Source: Bacillota bacterium (lineage in GTDB: Bacteria > Bacillota > Clostridia > Christensenellales > CAG-138). Taken from it: DNA of 64,000 bases. The position numbers were made by a program, and so were the translations under genes. Below the pieces are notes generated by a model, which had not been told where the DNA came from, did not search any database, and worked only from the letters and a program-made list of their open reading frames with translations. How positions within the stretch are numbered: the first letter of the stretch is position 1; each line of letters starts with the position of its first letter. Shown one piece after another: positions 8,669 through 17,539 of the stretch. Where the stretch lies: contig JAEWUO010000030.1 in the NCBI GenBank assembly GCA_023459335.1, positions 1 to 64,000 on the forward strand, read 5' to 3'.

Positions 8669-9265
8669 ATGAAGCCGATCGAAACAAGCGCAAAAATCGA
8701 AGCGTTCTTTCAACCCAACTCAAAATGGGCCGAACCGCTCGCGCGGCTCCGTGAACTTCTGTTGTTCGGCGGCCTTGCCGAGGATTTTAAATGGGGAAAA
8801 CCCTGTTACTCGGTTAACGGCACGAATACCGTTCTATTATTTGAATTTAAAGAATCCTGCGCAATCGGGTTTATGGCGGGTGCGCTTTTGAAAGACGAAG
8901 CGCATATTCTGGAAGCGCCGGGCGAGCATTCTCAGGCGATGCGCATGGTAAAATTCACGAATGCAGATCAGGTGAAAGCACAGGCGGCAACCTTGCGCGC
9001 GTATATCGCCGAAGCGGTCGCCAATGCGCAGGCTGGACGCGAGGTTGAATTTGAACGCCGGGAAGTCCGGATACCGGAAGAATTTCAGAAGGTGCTGGAC
9101 GAAAACGCCGCAGCCAAGCTGGCGTTCTACTCTCTGACGCCGGGACGGCAAAGGGCGTATCTTCTGTATTTTTCCGATGCGAAGCAGTCCAAAACGCGAA
9201 CCGCACGCATCGAAAAATACCTTCCCCGCATTCTGGACGGAATAGGAATTCTGGACCGGGACTGA
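8669..9265 (+). CDS. YdeI/OmpD-associated family protein (DUF1801-like)
   Basis: 198 residues; ATG 8669 has GGGGGAGG 8 bases upstream. The N-terminal half (WAEPLARLRELLLFGGLAED-KWGKPCY) matches the DUF1801 fold, and the C-terminal third (FYSLTPGRQRAYLLYFSDAKQSKTRTARI) is the conserved YdeI tail that contains a helical region shared with bacteriocin-protection proteins. The cellular role is not established: B. subtilis YdhG-type and YdeI-type relatives have been linked to iron handling or peptide tolerance. It stands alone between terminators. Confidence 0.8.
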   Translation: MKPIETSAKIEAFFQPNSKWAEPLARLRELLLFGGLAEDFKWGKPCYSVNGTNTVLLFEFKESCAIGFMAGALLKDEAHILEAPGEHSQAMRMVKFTNADQVKAQAATLRAYIAEAVANAQAGREVEFERREVRIPEEFQKVLDENAAAKLAFYSLTPGRQRAYLLYFSDAKQSKTRTARIEKYLPRILDGIGILDRD

Positions 9266-9274
9266 ACCGTATAC

Positions 9275-9299
9275 AAAAAGCCGCGCTGCGCGGCTTTTT
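9275..9299. terminator. Bidirectional terminator between convergent genes
   Basis: AAAAAGCCGCG (9275-9285) pairs with CGCGGCTTTTT (9289-9299). It has a T tract on both strands and sits between the YdeI-like and FtsX-like genes. Confidence 0.85.
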
Positions 9300-9302
9300 G
9301 TT

Positions 9303-12300
9303 TTATTCGATCGCTTTTAACGATTCCACCATGTCGATCTTCTCCAGCTTCGGCCGCATGAAGAGATCGACCCCGAACGCGAACACAAACGTCAACGCGA
9401 CCGCAAAGAGATAGCTCAGCGGTTTGATGACGACATGAAAGCTCACCATATCGAAGCTGAGCTGCCCCATGACGAAACTGTGCAGCCAGATGCCGAGCGG
9501 AATACCCGCGAGCGAACCTAAAAGCGTCAGCACGAGGTTTTCGCGGAAGACGTACGCCCCCACCTCCGGCGCGTAGAATCCGAGCACCTTGATCGTCGCG
9601 ATCTCGCGGATGCGCTCGGTGATATTGATGTTGCTCAGGTTAAAGAGCACAACGAACGCCAGCGCGCCCGCGCATAAAATGATCACGAAGATTACAAGGT
9701 TCAGACTCGCCATCATGTTGTTGACCCGGTCCTTGATGTCAAGCGTCACGCTCACGTTCGCCGCGCCGTGTTGGTCCAGCAGCGCCGCCGCGGCCTCATG
9801 CGGGTCGGCGGCCTTCGCGTCCGCCAGCGCTGCCTCAAAGGAGCAGCTCTTGCCGTAAACCGTCTCGTAGGTAGCGGGCGTCATGAGCATATAGTGGTAA
9901 ACAAAATTCTCGAATATCGCGCTGACCGGCAAATCCACTTCCCGCGTGTCGTCGACGGTGACGCGGATGGTGTCGCCGACCGATACGCCCGCGATCCTCG
10001 CAAGTTTATCGCTGATGGCGACGCTCCCGTCCTTCGGGTACGGCAGGGTCTCTCCGCCCATATGCATGCTGATGAGCGAGGAGATGTTCTCATCCTCCGC
10101 GGCGATGACGTTTACATTCTTCACGCCCTCACGCGTGCTCACCTGAATCATGTCGTCGCAGACGAATACGACGGAGGACAGGATATCCTCCGTATCCGCG
10201 CGAAACTGCGCCTGCTGCGTTTCGTCCTTCGCATCGTCGAACGCGATCGCGAAATCGTACACCATGATGTTGTCAAACTGGTCTTCCGCAATATTCGCGA
10301 TGGAATCCCGGATGCCGAAGCCGGTGATCAGCATCGCCGTGCACCCGCCGATGCCGAGCACCATCATGATCAGCCGCCGCGTATAGCGGAACACGTTACG
10401 GAGCGAAATCTTGCGCATGAACCCGAGCCGTTTCCAGAGGAACGGGAGCCGCTCAAGAAAGATCCGCTTGCCTTCCTTCGGCGCTTTCGGGCGCATGAGC
10501 TCCGCCGGCATGAGCCGCAGTTCCGCGCGGCAGGTCAGGTAAGTCACGCCCGCCGAGCAAATCAGCGAAACCGCGAGCGAAACGGCAAACAACAGCCAGT
10601 CCAGCGTGTAGATGATCGGCGCAAACCCGTAAAGCATGCCGTATGCGCGCCAGATCACCCAAGGGAACAGCCAGCTTCCGCCGAAAAATCCAACGAGACA
10701 GCCCAGCATCGCCGCGCTGCCAGCATAGGACATGTATTTCCACGCGATTGCGCCTCCGCCGTACCCCAGCGCCTTAAGCGTGCCGATCTGCGTACGCTGC
10801 TCCTCCACCATACGCGTCATCGTGGTCATGGTGACCAGCGCGGCAACGAGGAAGAAGAATACAGGGAATACTTTTGAGATGCCGTCTACGATGGCCGAAT
10901 CGTTTTCAAAATTCACATAGCCCGCGTTTGTTTCGCGGCCCAGCACATACACGTTTGGCTCTTTCAGATCGGCGAGTTCGTCTTTCGCGTCGTCGATCTT
11001 CACGCGCCCGTCCGCGAGTTCCTGTTCCGCGTCCGCGAGCTTCTGTTCGGCCTCCGCTTTGGAGTCGAGATATTCCGCATACCCGTCCTCATACTCCAGC
11101 CTGGCGATATAGAGCTGATATTTTGCGGACTTGATCTGCGTGCGTCCGTTGTCGATCTGTTTCTGCGCCTGTTCCAGCGCGGCCTGGCTGGCGTCCAACT
11201 GCGCCTGCGTCGCGGTAAACTGCGCGTTTGCCGCCGCTCGCTGGCCGTCCAGCTGCGTTTGCGCCGAATCTAGCGCGTCGACCGCCCCTTGCGCCGCGGC
11301 AATCTGCACCGGATCGCCGGATGCCAATGCGGCCGCGAGCGCCGCTTCCGCCGCCGGGCGCTGCGCGTCAAGCGCGGCCTGGCTCGCGGCGAACTTCGCT
11401 TCCGCGTTCGACTTCGCCGTTTCAAGATCCGAAACGCCCTGCTGATACGCCGCCGCCCCCGCGTCGCGCTGCGCCTGCGCGTCGTCCAGCGCTCTTTCGT
11501 TGTCCTCCACGAGGTTCCAGCCCGCCGCGATCTGATATTTCGCGTCGTGCAGCTCGTCCTCCGCATCCTTGAGCTGCTGATCCGCGTCCGCTTTCTGGGT
11601 GTTGTACTCGTTCACCCCGTCCTGATAGTCCGTTTCCGCGTCGTCAATCTTCTTCTGCGCGTCCGAAACGATGGTTTGATACCTGAGCTTTGCGCGCGCG
11701 CGAAGCGCCTCTTTCAGCGGGTCCTCCATCGCGGAGACCGCGTCGTTATATGCGTCGCTGAATATCCTGCCGTTCGCGTCCGAGAGCGAAAGCAGGATCT
11801 CCGTGTCGTAGTCGAGCGAAAAACCGCCTTTGGGAAGATACAGATACGCCGTGATTTTGCCGCCCGCCAGTTTCGTTGTGCCGCGTTCCGTATTCAGATA
11901 AGCGGTCGAGTCGGTCAGCCCGACGATCGTATACGTATCGTAGGTAAATGCATCCAGCGTATCCTGGTCGTTTTCGCTGGAAAGACTGATTTTTGTCCCC
12001 ACAAGGCTTGTCGGAAGCATCCGCGCGTCGCCGAGGCATTCGTTGTCCGCGGCAGGCATCCGCCCGTATGTGAGCTTCAGTTTACCGATCTGTGTCGTGA
12101 TCGAGTGCGTCGCGAGCGCGTAGGTCGCGCCGCTTTCAATATTAAAGAGCGCGTCGCAGCTCACCGCGCCCTCCGCGGCGTCCACGCCATCCAGCGCGGC
12201 GAAGTAATCGACGTCCGATTCCTCCAATCCCAGAGTGGAGACGAGCCGCTCGTCGAACATATTGTATTCCGAAAGATAGCGGTCGGCCGTATCGACCATC

Positions 12301-12440
12301 GCGCTCTGCGTCACCTTCAGGCCGGAAAACGTACCGACCCCGAGGGCGACAATCGCGAGGATCGCGAGGAAGCGCCCGAGCGTATGCCAGACCTCCCGCC
12401 GCTGGTTTTTCATCCATGCCCGGCCTCTGCGCATCACCAT
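9303..12440 (-). CDS. ABC transporter permease, FtsX/MacB type, with long coiled coil
   Basis: 1045 residues with two FtsX units. A first transmembrane helix (about 21-43) is followed by an extracytoplasmic domain, then a very long alanine/glutamine-rich coiled coil (about 245-495), a three-helix FtsX block (520-640), a second single helix (690-712), another extracytoplasmic domain and a final FtsX block (895-1045). This is the layout of clostridial YhgE/MacB-like permeases, which act in peptide export or envelope stress. Start 12440 has GAGGAG 5 bases upstream and overlaps the ATPase stop (ATGGTGA); ATG 12434 is an alternative. The coiled coil could span the cell wall. Partner: the ATPase directly upstream. 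Confidence 0.87.
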   Translation of the reverse strand: MVMRRGRAWMKNQRREVWHTLGRFLAILAIVALGVGTFSGLKVTQSAMVDTADRYLSEYNMFDERLVSTLGLEESDVDYFAALDGVDAAEGAVSCDALFNIESGATYALATHSITTQIGKLKLTYGRMPAADNECLGDARMLPTSLVGTKISLSSENDQDTLDAFTYDTYTIVGLTDSTAYLNTERGTTKLAGGKITAYLYLPKGGFSLDYDTEILLSLSDANGRIFSDAYNDAVSAMEDPLKEALRARAKLRYQTIVSDAQKKIDDAETDYQDGVNEYNTQKADADQQLKDAEDELHDAKYQIAAGWNLVEDNERALDDAQAQRDAGAAAYQQGVSDLETAKSNAEAKFAASQAALDAQRPAAEAALAAALASGDPVQIAAAQGAVDALDSAQTQLDGQRAAANAQFTATQAQLDASQAALEQAQKQIDNGRTQIKSAKYQLYIARLEYEDGYAEYLDSKAEAEQKLADAEQELADGRVKIDDAKDELADLKEPNVYVLGRETNAGYVNFENDSAIVDGISKVFPVFFFLVAALVTMTTMTRMVEEQRTQIGTLKALGYGGGAIAWKYMSYAGSAAMLGCLVGFFGGSWLFPWVIWRAYGMLYGFAPIIYTLDWLLFAVSLAVSLICSAGVTYLTCRAELRLMPAELMRPKAPKEGKRIFLERLPFLWKRLGFMRKISLRNVFRYTRRLIMMVLGIGGCTAMLITGFGIRDSIANIAEDQFDNIMVYDFAIAFDDAKDETQQAQFRADTEDILSSVVFVCDDMIQVSTREGVKNVNVIAAEDENISSLISMHMGGETLPYPKDGSVAISDKLARIAGVSVGDTIRVTVDDTREVDLPVSAIFENFVYHYMLMTPATYETVYGKSCSFEAALADAKAADPHEAAAALLDQHGAANVSVTLDIKDRVNNMMASLNLVIFVIILCAGALAFVVLFNLSNINITERIREIATIKVLGFYAPEVGAYVFRENLVLTLLGSLAGIPLGIWLHSFVMGQLSFDMVSFHVVIKPLSYLFAVALTFVFAFGVDLFMRPKLEKIDMVESLKAIE

Positions 12441-13138
12441 TCGATCTCCTCGATCGGTTTTGCATGTTCGTTGATCCTTACGGAAACGACGGCGCCGTTT
12501 TTCACTTTCACGATGCGGTCGGCCATCTCGGTGATCGCACTGTTATGCGTGATGATGACCACGGTCATGCCTTTTTCCCGGCTGAGCTCCTGCAGAATTT
12601 TCAGCACCTGCTTGCCGGTCGCGTCGTCCAGCGCGCCGGTCGGCTCGTCGCAGAGCAGGAGTTTCGGGTTTTTCGCCAGCGCGCGCGCAATAGCGACGCG
12701 CTGCTGCTCGCCGCCGGAGAGCTGCGCGGGGAAGTTCGCGGTGCGCTCGCCCAATCCCACGTCCTCGAGCACACGCTCCGCTGAAAACGGCGCTTTGGAA
12801 AGCTCCGTCGCCATCTCTACGTTTTCCAGCGCGGTGAGATTTGGGATCAGGTTATAAAACTGGAATACGAATCCGATGTCCTCACGGCGGTAGCGAGTGA
12901 GCTGCCGTTTGCCGTACGCGGAGATTTCGTCCCCGCCGAGAAACACCTTGCCGTCCGTGAGCGTATCCATGCCGCCCAATATGTTGAGCAGCGTCGTCTT
13001 GCCCGCGCCGGACTGCCCGACGATCACGCACACTTCGCCTTTTCCGATCGTAAAGCTGACGCCCTGCAGCGCGTTTACCTTGACGCCCTCGGTGTCGTAT
13101 ACTTTGCTGACGTTTTCAAACACCACGTAAGGGTCCAT
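12434..13138 (-). CDS. ABC transporter ATP-binding protein, MacB/LolD type
   Basis: 234 residues. Walker A GQSGAGKTT (near 38-46), Q-loop region VFQFYNLIPNLTALENV, signature LSGGEQQR, Walker B LLLCDEPTGALD and the switch histidine ITHN are all present, so it should hydrolyse ATP. The FYNLIPNLTA segment is typical of LolD/MacB ATPases that drive mechanotransmission permeases rather than ordinary importers. Its stop overlaps the start of the permease, so the two are translationally coupled. The C-terminal tail after residue 220 is short and basic. Confidence 0.92.
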   Translation of the reverse strand: MDPYVVFENVSKVYDTEGVKVNALQGVSFTIGKGEVCVIVGQSGAGKTTLLNILGGMDTLTDGKVFLGGDEISAYGKRQLTRYRREDIGFVFQFYNLIPNLTALENVEMATELSKAPFSAERVLEDVGLGERTANFPAQLSGGEQQRVAIARALAKNPKLLLCDEPTGALDDATGKQVLKILQELSREKGMTVVIITHNSAITEMADRIVKVKNGAVVSVRINEHAKPIEEIEW

Positions 13139-13191
13139 TGTTCTTCCCCCGATTCGTTTTGCGCAACTGCCGCCTATAACTCAACTTAAAG

Positions 13192-13220
13192 TCAATATTT
13201 AATTGCATTTTACCCGTCAA
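13192..13220 (-). promoter_or_regulatory. Putative promoter of the FtsX/ATPase operon
   Basis: Read on the minus strand: TTGACG (13220-13215), 17 bp, TATTGA (13197-13192), about 55 bases before the ATPase start. The same AT-rich spacer also carries a plus-strand TATAAT (13318-13323) for the next gene. Confidence 0.45.
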
Positions 13221-13367
13221 TTATAAACACAGTATAAACTGAACCCTTACTTTTCGGTACTGCCACAATAATACACATTTCTTTCATATTATCCGAGCCA
13301 ATCCGCAGGAAATCCGATATAATATGAAAATAGAAATTGTTTGCTCCACCATATGGGAGGCATTGAC

Positions 13368-13865
13368 ATGCTTACGCATTCACCTGCGCCGGAGGATATC
13401 GCCGAATGGAAACGAGTCGCGGAGCGTTATCGAACCCGTCTGCATCCCAACCGTATCTCCGGCCGCGCGCTGTACGACTATCTTTGCTCGCGCTATCCGC
13501 TTTTGCCGCTTCACGACGTGCGGGCGGATCGGGTTGTACGCGATAACATTCTTAAAAACAAATGCTTTGCCGACGAACTGCCGGACGGCGTGCTGCCGGA
13601 ACCCGCCTGCGCGATCGTCGAGCGCAGCGGCGCAGGGCTGGAGCTTTACCGCGCGCAGGACGAGGCGTTCTCCGGCTTAGATATCTTTGTGGGCATTGAT
13701 CTTGCCGGCGGGTATTTTGCGGTCGAGGGAAGCAGCGTTCTCTGGGACGAACTGTACGCGCGCCGCGGCCTGAACGAAACCGATCTGGCGAACGACTATT
13801 GCGTTTTCGAATATATCGCCTGTCTTACGCGGTTCGGGTTGCTGGAGCTGACGCTGGAGGTCTAA
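13368..13865 (+). CDS. Conserved-looking hypothetical protein
   Basis: 165 residues; ATG 13368 has GGGAGG 7 bases upstream. No signal peptide or transmembrane segment. It is rich in aromatic and charged residues, with an N-terminal helical half (EDIAEWKRVAERYRTRL) and a C-terminal mixed half containing LDIFVGIDLAGGYFAVEGSSVLWDEL. I do not recognise the family. It precedes lgt by 53 bases on the same strand, so the two may be co-transcribed, but this says little about its role. Confidence 0.6.
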   Translation: MLTHSPAPEDIAEWKRVAERYRTRLHPNRISGRALYDYLCSRYPLLPLHDVRADRVVRDNILKNKCFADELPDGVLPEPACAIVERSGAGLELYRAQDEAFSGLDIFVGIDLAGGYFAVEGSSVLWDELYARRGLNETDLANDYCVFEYIACLTRFGLLELTLEV

Positions 13866-13924
13866 ACATGTTATTGCCGCTTCATTTCCACGGATCTTTC
13901 ATCAGGACTCTTTGAGGGATGAAT

Positions 13925-14752
13925 ATGAATCGATTTGTCGTCGAAAACCTGTTCGGAATCCAGGGATTCAATATCGCCTGGTACGGGGTGATCATCGCTT
14001 CCGGCCTGCTGCTGGGCATTCTGATGGGTGCGGTTCGCGCGCGCAGGCACGGCTGGTCGGCGGATGTGGTGCTGGATTTCATCCTGCTCGCCGTACCGCT
14101 TGCCATCGTCGGCGCGCGTCTTTATTACGTCGCCTTCGAATGGGATCAATACGCGGACAACCTGATCAAAATCTTCGCGATCAATCAGGGCGGGCTTGCG
14201 ATCTACGGCGCGGTCATCGGCGGATTTCTCGCGGCGTTCATCTTTTCCGGCGCCTCGAAGTTTCCCTTTCTCAAACTGCTCGATCTCGTGATTCCGAGTC
14301 TGATCCTCGGGCAGGCGATCGGCCGCTGGGGAAATTTTGTCAATCAGGAGGCGTTCGGCGCGCTGATTACAAACCCGAAACTTCAGTTTTTTCCGCTCGC
14401 GGTCTATATCCAATCCCTGGGCGAGTGGCATCAGGCGACGTTTTTTTACGAGAGCCTCTGGAACGCCATTCTTTTGATCGTCACGCTTCTGATCGGCAGA
14501 AAGAAGATTAAGGACGGAACCCTGCTCGCCGTTTACTTCATCGGCTACGGCACGGGCCGAGCGATCATCGAGGGCCTGCGCACGGACAGCCTCTACCTCT
14601 TGGGCAGCATCCGCGTTTCGCAGGCTCTCTCCTCCGTTCTGGTCGTTTTTGGAATCGCAATGCTCATCCTGATCCGAAAAAACGTCATTAAAACAAAGCT
14701 ATACGAAGGAAAGTACGTCGTCATCCCGCCGGAGGACGAACAGAATACCTAA
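13925..14752 (+). CDS. lgt: Prolipoprotein diacylglyceryl transferase
   Basis: 275 residues, seven hydrophobic segments. Lgt moves diacylglycerol from phosphatidylglycerol to the lipobox cysteine of prolipoproteins in the cytoplasmic membrane. The Lgt signature GRWGNFVNQEAFG is intact near residues 137-149, with the upstream GARLYYV and GLAIYGAVIGG segments that carry catalytic residues. ATG 13925 is preferred to ATG 13919 because GAGGG abuts the latter. A substrate in this window is the metal-binding lipoprotein at 35396. Confidence 0.95.
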   Translation: MNRFVVENLFGIQGFNIAWYGVIIASGLLLGILMGAVRARRHGWSADVVLDFILLAVPLAIVGARLYYVAFEWDQYADNLIKIFAINQGGLAIYGAVIGGFLAAFIFSGASKFPFLKLLDLVIPSLILGQAIGRWGNFVNQEAFGALITNPKLQFFPLAVYIQSLGEWHQATFFYESLWNAILLIVTLLIGRKKIKDGTLLAVYFIGYGTGRAIIEGLRTDSLYLLGSIRVSQALSSVLVVFGIAMLILIRKNVIKTKLYEGKYVVIPPEDEQNT

Positions 14753-14828
14753 CTGACGTAAGAACGGTGGTTCCGCTCTTTTTTTCGATTTCGTTCGGCA
14801 TCTTTCTGAAATGTCAATCGGAAAAGGG

Positions 14829-14857
14829 TTGACAATCAAAAACATGCGTGCTATATT
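14829..14857 (+). promoter_or_regulatory. Consensus promoter of the ABC-2/GntR operon
   Basis: Perfect TTGACA (14829-14834), 17 bp, TATATT (14852-14857). The downstream half overlaps a perfect operator, so expression should be tightly repressible. Confidence 0.85.
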
Positions 14858-14880
14858 GTGCATATTGTACATGCACAATA
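14854..14880 (+). promoter_or_regulatory. Operator, 10-bp perfect inverted repeat
   Basis: Half-sites TATTGTGCAT (14854-14863) and ATGCACAATA (14871-14880) are exact inverted repeats around a 7-base spacer. It overlaps the -10 box and the expected start of transcription. The most likely binder is the YtrA-type GntR protein encoded at the end of the same operon. Confidence 0.8.
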
Positions 14881-14903
14881 TTTCAATCTGCCGGAGGGTG
14901 CCT

Positions 14904-15770
14904 ATGGAGCTTCTGAAAATAGACCATCTGAGCAAGCGATACCGTTCGTTTTCGCTCAGCGATATTTCCTTTTCCCTGGATGCGGGGTACATCATGGGAT
15001 TCATCGGCCCGAACGGCGCCGGAAAAACGACCACGCTGAAATGCATGCTCGGCCTGACGGCGCGGGACGGCGGCGGCGTGCAGATGTTTGGAAAGGACTT
15101 CTTCCAAAACGAGCTGGCGTTCAAGCAATCCATCGGCGTTTCGTTCGGCGGCGTGGATTACTACGCCAAAACGAAAATCTGCACGATCACGGACGTCGTA
15201 AGCCGTTTTTATGGAAACTGGGATCAAAACGCGTATCGCTCCTATATGGATCGTTTTCATCTGGATGAAACAAAAAAGCCTTCGGAACTCTCCGGCGGCA
15301 TGAAGATCAAATACGCTTTGGCGCTCGCCATGTCCCACCATGCGAAACTGCTGATTCTGGACGAACCGACGAGCGGGCTGGACCCCGTCGCGCGGGACGA
15401 CCTGCTCACACTGTTTCAGGAACTCATCGAAAGCGGCGAGGTCAGCATTCTGTTTTCGACGCATATCACGAGCGATCTGGACAAGTGCGCCGATTTCATC
15501 ACCTACATCGAAAACGGCCGCATGATCGCCAGCTGCGAAAAGGACGAGCTGATCGCCTCCTACCGTATCGTCAAGGGAACGGAAGCACAGCGCGCGGGCA
15601 TCGATTCGCGGCTCGTTTCCGCAAAAAAGCACGCGTACGGCTTCACCGGACTGATCAGAACAAAGGATTTAAACAGCCGCGATACGGTCGTCATCGAACC
15701 GCCCACACTTGAGGATATCATGATCTATCACGCGAGAGAGGAGAACCACCATGCGAAATCTGCTGAATAA
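14904..15770 (+). CDS. ABC transporter ATP-binding protein, ABC-2 (YtrB-like)
   Basis: 288 residues from ATG 14904 (GGAGGG upstream; a longer frame to 14811 would run across the promoter). Walker A GPNGAGKTT, signature LSGGMKIK and Walker B LLILDEPTSGLDP are present, with a C-terminal accessory domain (about 215-288) found in ATPases of ABC-2 exporters. The signature LSGGMK rather than LSGGQ is common in this group. It should power the 215-residue permease whose gene overlaps its 3' end by 20 bases. YtrABCDEF-type systems respond to cell-wall antibiotics. Confidence 0.9.
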   Translation: MELLKIDHLSKRYRSFSLSDISFSLDAGYIMGFIGPNGAGKTTTLKCMLGLTARDGGGVQMFGKDFFQNELAFKQSIGVSFGGVDYYAKTKICTITDVVSRFYGNWDQNAYRSYMDRFHLDETKKPSELSGGMKIKYALALAMSHHAKLLILDEPTSGLDPVARDDLLTLFQELIESGEVSILFSTHITSDLDKCADFITYIENGRMIASCEKDELIASYRIVKGTEAQRAGIDSRLVSAKKHAYGFTGLIRTKDLNSRDTVVIEPPTLEDIMIYHAREENHHAKSAE

Positions 15771-16398
15771 GGAATTCCGGCTTGTCATCAGCCCGGTCTA
15801 TTTTCTGATTACCCTGTTGGGCGCGCTTCTGCTGATTCCGCAGTGGGTGTTTTTCATCGCTCCAATGTATGTCCTGTTCATCGCCCTTCCAAACATCATC
15901 CAGTCGGCAAAAGCGCAAAAGGATATGGAGTTCACCATGCTCCTACCGGTCCGCAAAGGCGACGCGGTGCGCGCGAGAATCCTCGCGATCGCGATTTTGG
16001 AAGCGGTGCAGGTCGCCGTCGTTGCGGTTTTCGCGGCTCTGAACATCACCCTGTATCACACGCCGAATTTCTTCATCGATCCCGACGTGGCGTATATCGG
16101 CTGCGTATTCGCGATGTTCGGCGTGTTCAATATCGTCTTCTTTCCCATGCTTTATAAAACGGCGTATAAGCTGGCGGTGCCTCTGATCGTCGCGCTGGTG
16201 TCGATATTTCTGTTCACCTTTGGAATCGAATGGCTCGTGGTCGCCGTCCCCGCGGTCACGCGCGTGCTGGACGGCATCAGCCGGGACGCGCTGGTCGGCC
16301 AGATTCCCGTGCTGATCTGCGGCGCCGCTCTGTTCGTTCTCCTGACCTGGTTGTCCATCGGTATTTCGGTCAGGCGCTTCGAGCGGGTAGACGTATAA
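15751..16398 (+). CDS. ABC-2 type permease
   Basis: 215 residues with six predicted transmembrane helices and a short N-terminal segment MRNLLNKEFRLV typical of ABC-2 permeases. The cytoplasmic loop KAQKDMEFTMLLPVRKGDAVRARIL matches the family's P-V-R/K turn between helices two and three. GAGGAG precedes the ATG by about 8 bases, within the end of the ATPase gene. Only one permease gene is present, so the transporter is probably a homodimer. Substrate unknown. Confidence 0.85.
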   Translation: MRNLLNKEFRLVISPVYFLITLLGALLLIPQWVFFIAPMYVLFIALPNIIQSAKAQKDMEFTMLLPVRKGDAVRARILAIAILEAVQVAVVAVFAALNITLYHTPNFFIDPDVAYIGCVFAMFGVFNIVFFPMLYKTAYKLAVPLIVALVSIFLFTFGIEWLVVAVPAVTRVLDGISRDALVGQIPVLICGAALFVLLTWLSIGISVRRFERVDV

Positions 16399-16775
16399 TG
16401 CAGCTCGATCTCGTCGTTTCGTCCGCTTCGGATAAACCGATCTACCAGCAGCTTTTCGATCAGTTGTCCTCACAGATTCTGCGCGGGCAGCTGCGGGAGG
16501 GATATTGCCTGCCGCCGATCCGCACAGTGGCGAAAGAACTCCAGATCAGCGTCATCACCGTAAAAAAAGCGTGGGAGGATCTGGAGCGCGCGGGGCTGAT
16601 CCATTCGATGGTCGGGCGGGGCTGCTTCGTCGCCCCGCTGAGCAGCTGCGAGCGGCAGGGCAAGCGAAACGAACTGGCGCTCAGCAAGCTCAAGAAAGAC
16701 GTCGAGTTTTACAAGTCCCTCGGCATCGGCGAAGACGAGATGATAGAGTTGATCAGAGAGTTTTATCGGGACTGA
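16398..16775 (+). CDS. GntR family regulator, YtrA subfamily
   Basis: 125 residues, the compact YtrA size: a GntR winged helix (residues about 1-75: DKPIYQQLFDQLSSQILRG, then LPPIRTVAKELQISVITVKKAWEDLERAGLI) plus a short C-terminal dimerisation helix pair and no ligand-binding domain. ATG 16398 overlaps the permease stop (TAATG). It is the probable repressor that binds the operator at 14854-14880. Its last 23 bases overlap the convergent Nudix gene. Confidence 0.92.
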   Translation: MQLDLVVSSASDKPIYQQLFDQLSSQILRGQLREGYCLPPIRTVAKELQISVITVKKAWEDLERAGLIHSMVGRGCFVAPLSSCERQGKRNELALSKLKKDVEFYKSLGIGEDEMIELIREFYRD

Positions 16776-17328
16776 TTTCTTCGCGCTCCCTATGCCAGAC
16801 TTTCAGCGCCGCAACCTGCGTTTTCCCGTCCGGCACCTGCCCTCGTAAAATCATATCGACCAGCGTTTCCAGCGGGACCGTTTCCACGCGCAGAAATTCG
16901 TCCTCGTCAGGATGCGGCGCGCTCCGCGTCATGTTTCGCGCGAGGAAGAGATGAATCCGCTCGTCCATGACCGCGACGGAGGGATAGTATAATCCCAGCG
17001 GCGTCCATTCGTCCGCCGTCATCCCCGTCTCTTCCTCCAGTTCACGCCGGGCGCAGTGTTCCGGTTCCTCGCCTGCGTCGAGCTTGCCCGCCGGAATTTC
17101 GAGCAGCGCCTCCGCGAACGGATAGCGGTATTGCCGCACGAGGATGACGTTCCCGTCTTCGTCGAGCGGAACGACGGCGACCGCACCGGGATGGCGCATT
17201 ACCTCGCGGATGGCGCTCTTACCGTTCGGCAGGCGTACGGTATCTTTGAAAAGGTGTACGATCTTTCCGTGATAAATCTCTTCCGAGGAGATTGGTTCTT
17301 CGTATAAACCATCGTGCTCGTTTGTCAT
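16753..17328 (-). CDS. Nudix hydrolase, ADP-ribose pyrophosphatase type
   Basis: 191 residues. The Nudix box G-x5-E-x7-R-E-x2-E-E-x-G is intact (GKLDAGEEPEHC then ARRELEEETG, about residues 80-102). The N-terminal dimerisation segment and the PGAVAVVPLDEDGNVILVRQYRYP stretch are those of the ADP-ribose pyrophosphatase (NudF) group, which cleaves ADP-ribose to AMP and ribose 5-phosphate. The 3' end overlaps the convergent GntR gene by 23 bases, with no terminator between them. A GGAG site precedes ATG 17328. Confidence 0.9.
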   Translation of the reverse strand: MTNEHDGLYEEPISSEEIYHGKIVHLFKDTVRLPNGKSAIREVMRHPGAVAVVPLDEDGNVILVRQYRYPFAEALLEIPAGKLDAGEEPEHCARRELEEETGMTADEWTPLGLYYPSVAVMDERIHLFLARNMTRSAPHPDEDEFLRVETVPLETLVDMILRGQVPDGKTQVAALKVWHREREEISPDKTL

Positions 17329-17453
17329 TTCTCCGCTCCGTTCATATCTTTACTCGGTTCATATCTCATATAATTCTTTGTATTTTTCTTAAATCGATTT
17401 TACCATATTCCAACGGCGCCGGACAGTCTGTGTCCCGGCATTGTTGATGATTG

Positions 17454-17482
17454 TTGCCAGCATAGATTTAACAGTATATAAT
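17454..17482 (+). promoter_or_regulatory. Promoter of uvsE
   Basis: TTGCCA (17454-17459), 17 bp, TATAAT (17477-17482). No LexA-type operator (GAAC-N4-GTTC class) was seen nearby. Confidence 0.6.
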
Positions 17483-17539
17483 GGTTTTGACAGAGATGAC
17501 TTCGTCCTCGCCCTCCCCCTCTAATAGAAGGTGACGACC

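Noticed and set aside
11289..12857. Plus-strand open frame opposite the FtsX-like gene
   Set aside because: Antisense of the coiled-coil region; Arg-rich low-complexity translation with no motif.
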